In this document: in pieces, positions 61,150 through 64,000 of the stretch
How the letters are laid out: each line of letters opens with the position of its first letter
Position numbering within the stretch: the first letter of the stretch is position 1
From: Microbacterium faecale
GTDB taxonomy: Bacteria; Actinomycetota; Actinomycetes; Actinomycetales; Microbacteriaceae
Assembly (NCBI RefSeq): GCF_014640975.1
Contig: NZ_BMHO01000002.1
Location: forward strand, 62,001-126,000
Length of the DNA: 64,000 nt
Reading direction: 5' to 3'
Notes under the pieces: generated by a model
What the model was told of the DNA's origin: nothing
The model's input: only the letters and a program-made list of their open reading frames with translations
Database searches by the model: none
Position numbers and translations under genes: made by a program

Positions 61150-61162
61150 TTTCGTTATCACG

Positions 61163-61236
61163 TCGGGATGACAGGATTTGAACCTGCGACCTCCTCGTCC
61201 CGAACGAGGCGCGCTACCAAGCTGCGCCACATCCCG
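61163..61236 (-). tRNA. tRNA-Pro (anticodon CGG)
   Basis: The minus strand starts CGGGATG, has a D-arm with GCGCAGCTTGGTAGCGC, an anticodon arm CCTCG-TTCGGGA-CGAGG with CGG, and a T-arm CGCAGGTTCAAATCCTGTC. The 3' end CATCCCG plus A completes the 7-bp acceptor stem in 74 nt. CCA is not encoded. It reads proline CCG codons. Confidence 0.96.
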
Positions 61237-61312
61237 TGGCAACTACGAAAGTCTATCCGATGCGACCACAGCCGTCGAACCGGCGCGACCCGCGCGCGTC
61301 GCCACTGGGGCG

Positions 61313-62551
61313 TCAGCGGGCCGAGCCCACCGGCACGAGACGCGTGAGCTGCGTCACATGGCGTGGCTCCAGCTCCTCGATCGAACTGACACCCAGAAGC
61401 GCCATCGTGCGGCGGATCTCCGCGGAGAGGATCTCGATCATGCGGTCGACGCCCTCCCGGCCGCCCGCCATGAGGCCATACAGGTATGCGCGTCCGACCA
61501 GCGTGAACTTCGCTCCCAGCGCCATCGACGCGACGATGTCTTGGCCGTTCATGATGCCGGTGTCGACCATGATCGTGGCGTCCGCTCCGACCTCCTTGAC
61601 CACCTGCGGCAGCAGGCGGAACGGGATCGGCGCCCGGTCGAGCTGGCGCCCACCGTGGTTCGACAGGATGATGCCGTCGACGCCGTGTTCGATGAGCTTC
61701 ACCGCGTCGGGAACGTTCTGCACACCCTTGATGACGATCTTTCCGGGCCACAGTTCTCGGATCGTCTTGAGGTCGTCGTAGCTGATGGTCGGATCCATCG
61801 CCGAGTTGAGCAGGTCGCCCACCGTGCCGCCCGTTGACGACAGCGATGCGAACTCGAGCTTCGGGGTCGTGAGGAAGTCGATCCACCACCACGGCCGTGG
61901 CAGCGCGTTCGCGATCGTGCCGAGCGACAGCTGCGGCGGAATCGAGAACCCATTGCGGCCGTCACGCAGGCGGTTGCCGGCGATCGGTGTGTCAACCGTG
62001 AACTGCAGGGTGTCGAAGCCGGCCTTCGCCGCGCGCTCCACGAGGCCGTACGAGATCTCGCGGTCGCGCATGACGTACAGCTGGAACCAGTTGCGCCCGT
62101 GGGGGTTCGCCGCTTTGACGCCCTCGATCGAGGTCGTGCCGAGGGTCGACAGCGTGAACGGGATCCCGGCTGCGCCCGCGGCGCCCGCTCCGGCCGTCTC
62201 ACCCTCGGTCTGCATCAGGCGTGTGAATCCCGTCGGCGCGATGCCGAACGGCATCGCCGACGGTCCGCCGAGGATCTGCGTCTCCGTGGAGACCTCGGGA
62301 GCGGGCGCCAGAACGTCCGGGTGGAACTCGATGTCCTCGAACGCCTGACGGGCGCGCGTCATCGACAGTTCCTGGTCAGCCGCACCGTCGGTGTAGTCGA
62401 ACGCCGCGGCTGGCGTGCGGCGCTGCGCGATCTTCCGCAGGTCGGCAACCGTGTACGCCTTCCGCAACCGCGCTTCCTTGCCGAATTCCGGAAGCTTGAT
62501 CTTCAGGAACTCCATCACCTCGGCGGGCTTGGGAAACTGTCGCTGAACCAT
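61313..62551 (-). CDS. lldD: FMN-dependent alpha-hydroxy-acid dehydrogenase, probable L-lactate dehydrogenase
   Basis: A 412-residue enzyme of the LldD/glycolate oxidase family. Characteristic features are TPAAAFDYTDGAADQE, PFGIAPTGFTRLMQTEGE, TLSTLGTTSIE, QLYVMRDREIS, KIVIKGVQN (active-site Lys), GIILSNHGGRQLDRAP (catalytic His-Arg) and LVGRAYLYGLMAGG. It oxidises L-lactate to pyruvate at the membrane. ATG 62551 has GAGGA at 5 nt and follows the GntR gene by 8 nt, so the two form an operon; an in-frame start at 62563 would overlap it. Confidence 0.93.
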   Translation of the reverse strand: MVQRQFPKPAEVMEFLKIKLPEFGKEARLRKAYTVADLRKIAQRRTPAAAFDYTDGAADQELSMTRARQAFEDIEFHPDVLAPAPEVSTETQILGGPSAMPFGIAPTGFTRLMQTEGETAGAGAAGAAGIPFTLSTLGTTSIEGVKAANPHGRNWFQLYVMRDREISYGLVERAAKAGFDTLQFTVDTPIAGNRLRDGRNGFSIPPQLSLGTIANALPRPWWWIDFLTTPKLEFASLSSTGGTVGDLLNSAMDPTISYDDLKTIRELWPGKIVIKGVQNVPDAVKLIEHGVDGIILSNHGGRQLDRAPIPFRLLPQVVKEVGADATIMVDTGIMNGQDIVASMALGAKFTLVGRAYLYGLMAGGREGVDRMIEILSAEIRRTMALLGVSSIEELEPRHVTQLTRLVPVGSAR

Positions 62552-62559
62552 TCTCGTCC

Positions 62560-63270
62560 TCACTGTCGTTGTTGCTCGTCACGGATGCGCGTCGCCGCGT
62601 AATACCCGCCGATGTGGTCGTGGATCCGCTGGCGTGCGTCGTCGGCGTCGCCCGCCCGCACTGCCTCCAGAACGCCACGATGCTCGTGCTGCAGGCGGTC
62701 TCGCGCAGCCGACCAGTCGCCGATGGCGTGGGCGCGCGATTGCACGTAGGTCTCGATCGCGGCGCGCAGGCCCGTCATCACGGTGGCGAAGACGGCGTTT
62801 CCCGTCGCCTCCGCGAGCAGCCCGTGGAATCGCGCGTCGAGAGACAGGAATTCGTCCGAGGTGAGGGCGTCGTCATCCATGGCGTCCAGCACCTCGCGCG
62901 CCGCGCTCAGCTCCGGGGTCGTCGCCGCGAGTGCCTCGACGACCGCGGCCTCGAGCACGAGGCGTGCGTCGACGACGTCGCCGAACTCGAACGCCTGCGC
63001 GGCCGCCTGCAGCCCCAGCACCTGTGCGACACCCGAACTGGCCGATGTCGTAATCACTGCCCCGGACCGTGGTCCGGATCCCGTCGCCGTGTGAAGGACT
63101 CCCATGACCTCGAGCACGCGCAGCGCCTCGCGGACACTGGATCGGCCGACCCCCAGCTGCGTCGCGAGCTCGCGCTCGCCCGGCAGCCGATCCCCCGGGC
63201 CCAGGGATCCGTCACGGAGGCGTTTCTCGACGTGATCGAGCACGACGCGCCACGCCTTGGTCTCGGCCAT
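62560..63270 (-). CDS. GntR/FadR family regulator, LldR-like
   Basis: A 236-residue regulator. The N-terminal winged helix (LRDGSLGPGDRLPGERELAT, VGRSSVREALRVLEVMG) is followed by an FCD effector domain (DVVDARLVLEAAVVEALA, SLDARFHGLLAEATGN, EHRGVLEAVRAGDADDARQR) with acidic and His metal ligands. It precedes lldD in one operon, the usual place for a lactate-responsive LldR. A perfect palindromic operator lies 17 nt upstream of the ATG. GGAGG lies just before the start. Confidence 0.9.
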   Translation of the reverse strand: MAETKAWRVVLDHVEKRLRDGSLGPGDRLPGERELATQLGVGRSSVREALRVLEVMGVLHTATGSGPRSGAVITTSASSGVAQVLGLQAAAQAFEFGDVVDARLVLEAAVVEALAATTPELSAAREVLDAMDDDALTSDEFLSLDARFHGLLAEATGNAVFATVMTGLRAAIETYVQSRAHAIGDWSAARDRLQHEHRGVLEAVRAGDADDARQRIHDHIGGYYAATRIRDEQQRQ

Positions 63271-63286
63271 GGAACCTCCGTCGCGC

Positions 63287-63303
63287 CTGTGGTCTGACCA
63301 CAG
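63287..63303. promoter_or_regulatory. Operator of the GntR-lldD operon
   Basis: CTGTGGTC-T-GACCACAG is a perfect 17-bp palindrome. Its core TGGTCTGACCA matches the FadR-subfamily consensus (TNGTNNNACNA). It lies between the regulator gene and the divergent ABC ATPase gene, so it may control both. Confidence 0.75.
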
Positions 63304-63399
63304 TACCGCGCCCGCTGCCCTGCGCCAAACAGCCGCTGGGCGACATGTGTCGTCGTGTTGCGCACGTTTTGCGAGCAGGCTCCCGTGCGACGCATTCTG

Positions 63400-64000
63400 A
63401 TGAGCATGTCCGAGACCCTCCATGCCCGCACAACCGCGCCTGCCGGCGCCGTGCGCATCGACGGCGTGGAGCGCACCTTCCCGACCAAGACCGGACCGCG
63501 CACCGTGCTGCGTGATGTCGACGTCGCGCTCGCCCCCGGCGAGATCGCCGCCGTCGTCGGCCCGTCCGGCTGCGGCAAGTCCACCCTGCTGCGTCTCATC
63601 GGCGGACTCGACGAGCCGACCCGCGGATCCATCACCCTCGACGGCGGGACCGCCCGCGCGCACGATGAATCCACGGCGATCGCGTTCCAGGAACCGCGCC
63701 TACTGCCGTGGCGCACGATCGCTCAGAACATCGCCCTGGGACTCCCCCGAGGCACGAAGCCGAAGCGGGCGAAGGAGCGCGTCGCGGAGCTGCTCGACCT
63801 CGTCGGCCTCACCCACGCGGCCGGCCAGCGTCCCCGCGAGGTCTCCGGCGGCATGGCGCAACGCGCATCACTCGCCCGCGCCCTCGCCCGCAGCCCGCGC
63901 GTGCTGCTTCTCGACGAGCCGTTCGGCGCGCTCGATGCGCTGACGCGGCTCAAGATGCACGATCTCCTGCTCGACATCCACCGCGCTCAGCCCACGACCG
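63400..64000 (+). CDS. SsuB/TauB-type ABC transporter ATP-binding protein (partial, runs off right edge)
   Basis: At least 200 residues. Walker [20 protein letters not shown]-loop [16 protein letters not shown], signature [19 protein letters not shown] and Walker [16 protein letters not shown] are those of nitrate/sulfonate/taurine-type importers. The signature begins VSGG instead of LSGG. Two in-frame ATGs, at 63400 and 63406, are possible starts. It diverges from the GntR-lldD operon. The remaining transporter genes should follow to the right of the window. Confidence 0.9.
   Translation, partial: MSMSETLHARTTAPAGAVRIDGVERTFPTKTGPRTVLRDVDVALAPGEIAAVVGPSGCGKSTLLRLIGGLDEPTRGSITLDGGTARAHDESTAIAFQEPRLLPWRTIAQNIALGLPRGTKPKRAKERVAELLDLVGLTHAAGQRPREVSGGMAQRASLARALARSPRVLLLDEPFGALDALTRLKMHDLLLDIHRAQPTT

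Noticed and set aside
1..64000. CRISPR array, restriction or other defence system
   Set aside because: No regularly spaced repeats, cas-like genes, methylase or toxin-antitoxin pairs were seen. The SNF2 protein stands alone between metabolic genes.

Overview
The window is high-GC DNA packed with short-gapped, often overlapping genes. Gene content and order (truB-ribF, nusA-ylxR-infB-rbfA, tmk-topA next to a TadA/TadE/DUF4244 pilus locus, a PASTA-type penicillin-binding protein, leaderless -10 elements) point to an actinobacterium, most likely Microbacteriaceae and probably Microbacterium or a close relative. The genus is inferred from gene order and style, not from a database search.

Layout. 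1-18.9 kb is mostly housekeeping: a glycosyltransferase fused to an SGNH hydrolase that runs off the left edge, an LLM oxidoreductase with its FMN reductase, rpsO, yceI, an FKBP, a PrsW protease, an FAH-family enzyme, ptrB, a metallophosphoesterase, aspA, pfkA, an SNF2 helicase, deoC, and truB-two membrane proteins-ribF. 19.0-37.8 kb is an accessory catabolic island. 38-64 kb returns to core genes: a lipoprotein, mutY, rbfA-infB-ylxR-nusA, proS, a guanidine-II riboswitch with two SMR exporters, tmk-topA, the Tad pilus locus, acs, ridA, a PASTA penicillin-binding protein, a small RelA/SpoT protein, tRNA-Pro, lldD with a GntR regulator, and a partial ABC ATPase at the right edge.

The island is the most interesting part. 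It holds a complete peptide/opine-type ABC importer (two permeases, two ATPases, two paralogous binding lipoproteins), an NtaA/DszA-type flavin monooxygenase, a flavin reductase carrying an extra IclR-effector-like domain, two carboxymuconolactone-decarboxylase-like proteins, an SDR dehydrogenase, an HpcH/HpaI aldolase, a BKACE-type beta-keto acid cleavage enzyme, a DUF6282-like metal hydrolase, two SnoaL/NTF2-like proteins (one with three tandem domains and no ordinary start codon), a 49-residue protein joined to its neighbours by ATGA overlaps at both ends, and an IclR regulator. A 15-bp motif (about GWWCGTAWWGTGRAH) lies at the head of every transcription unit that I can delimit with a promoter here, always over a candidate -10. 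This suggests one regulon: import a small organic compound, oxygenate it with reduced flavin, then cleave the skeleton by aldol and beta-keto-acid chemistry. The substrate cannot be read from the sequence.

At least thirteen genes start 6-7 nt after a TANNNT -10 element, so leaderless transcription looks common here. Convergent gene pairs are separated by long perfect hairpins or by a repeated GC-rich intergenic element.
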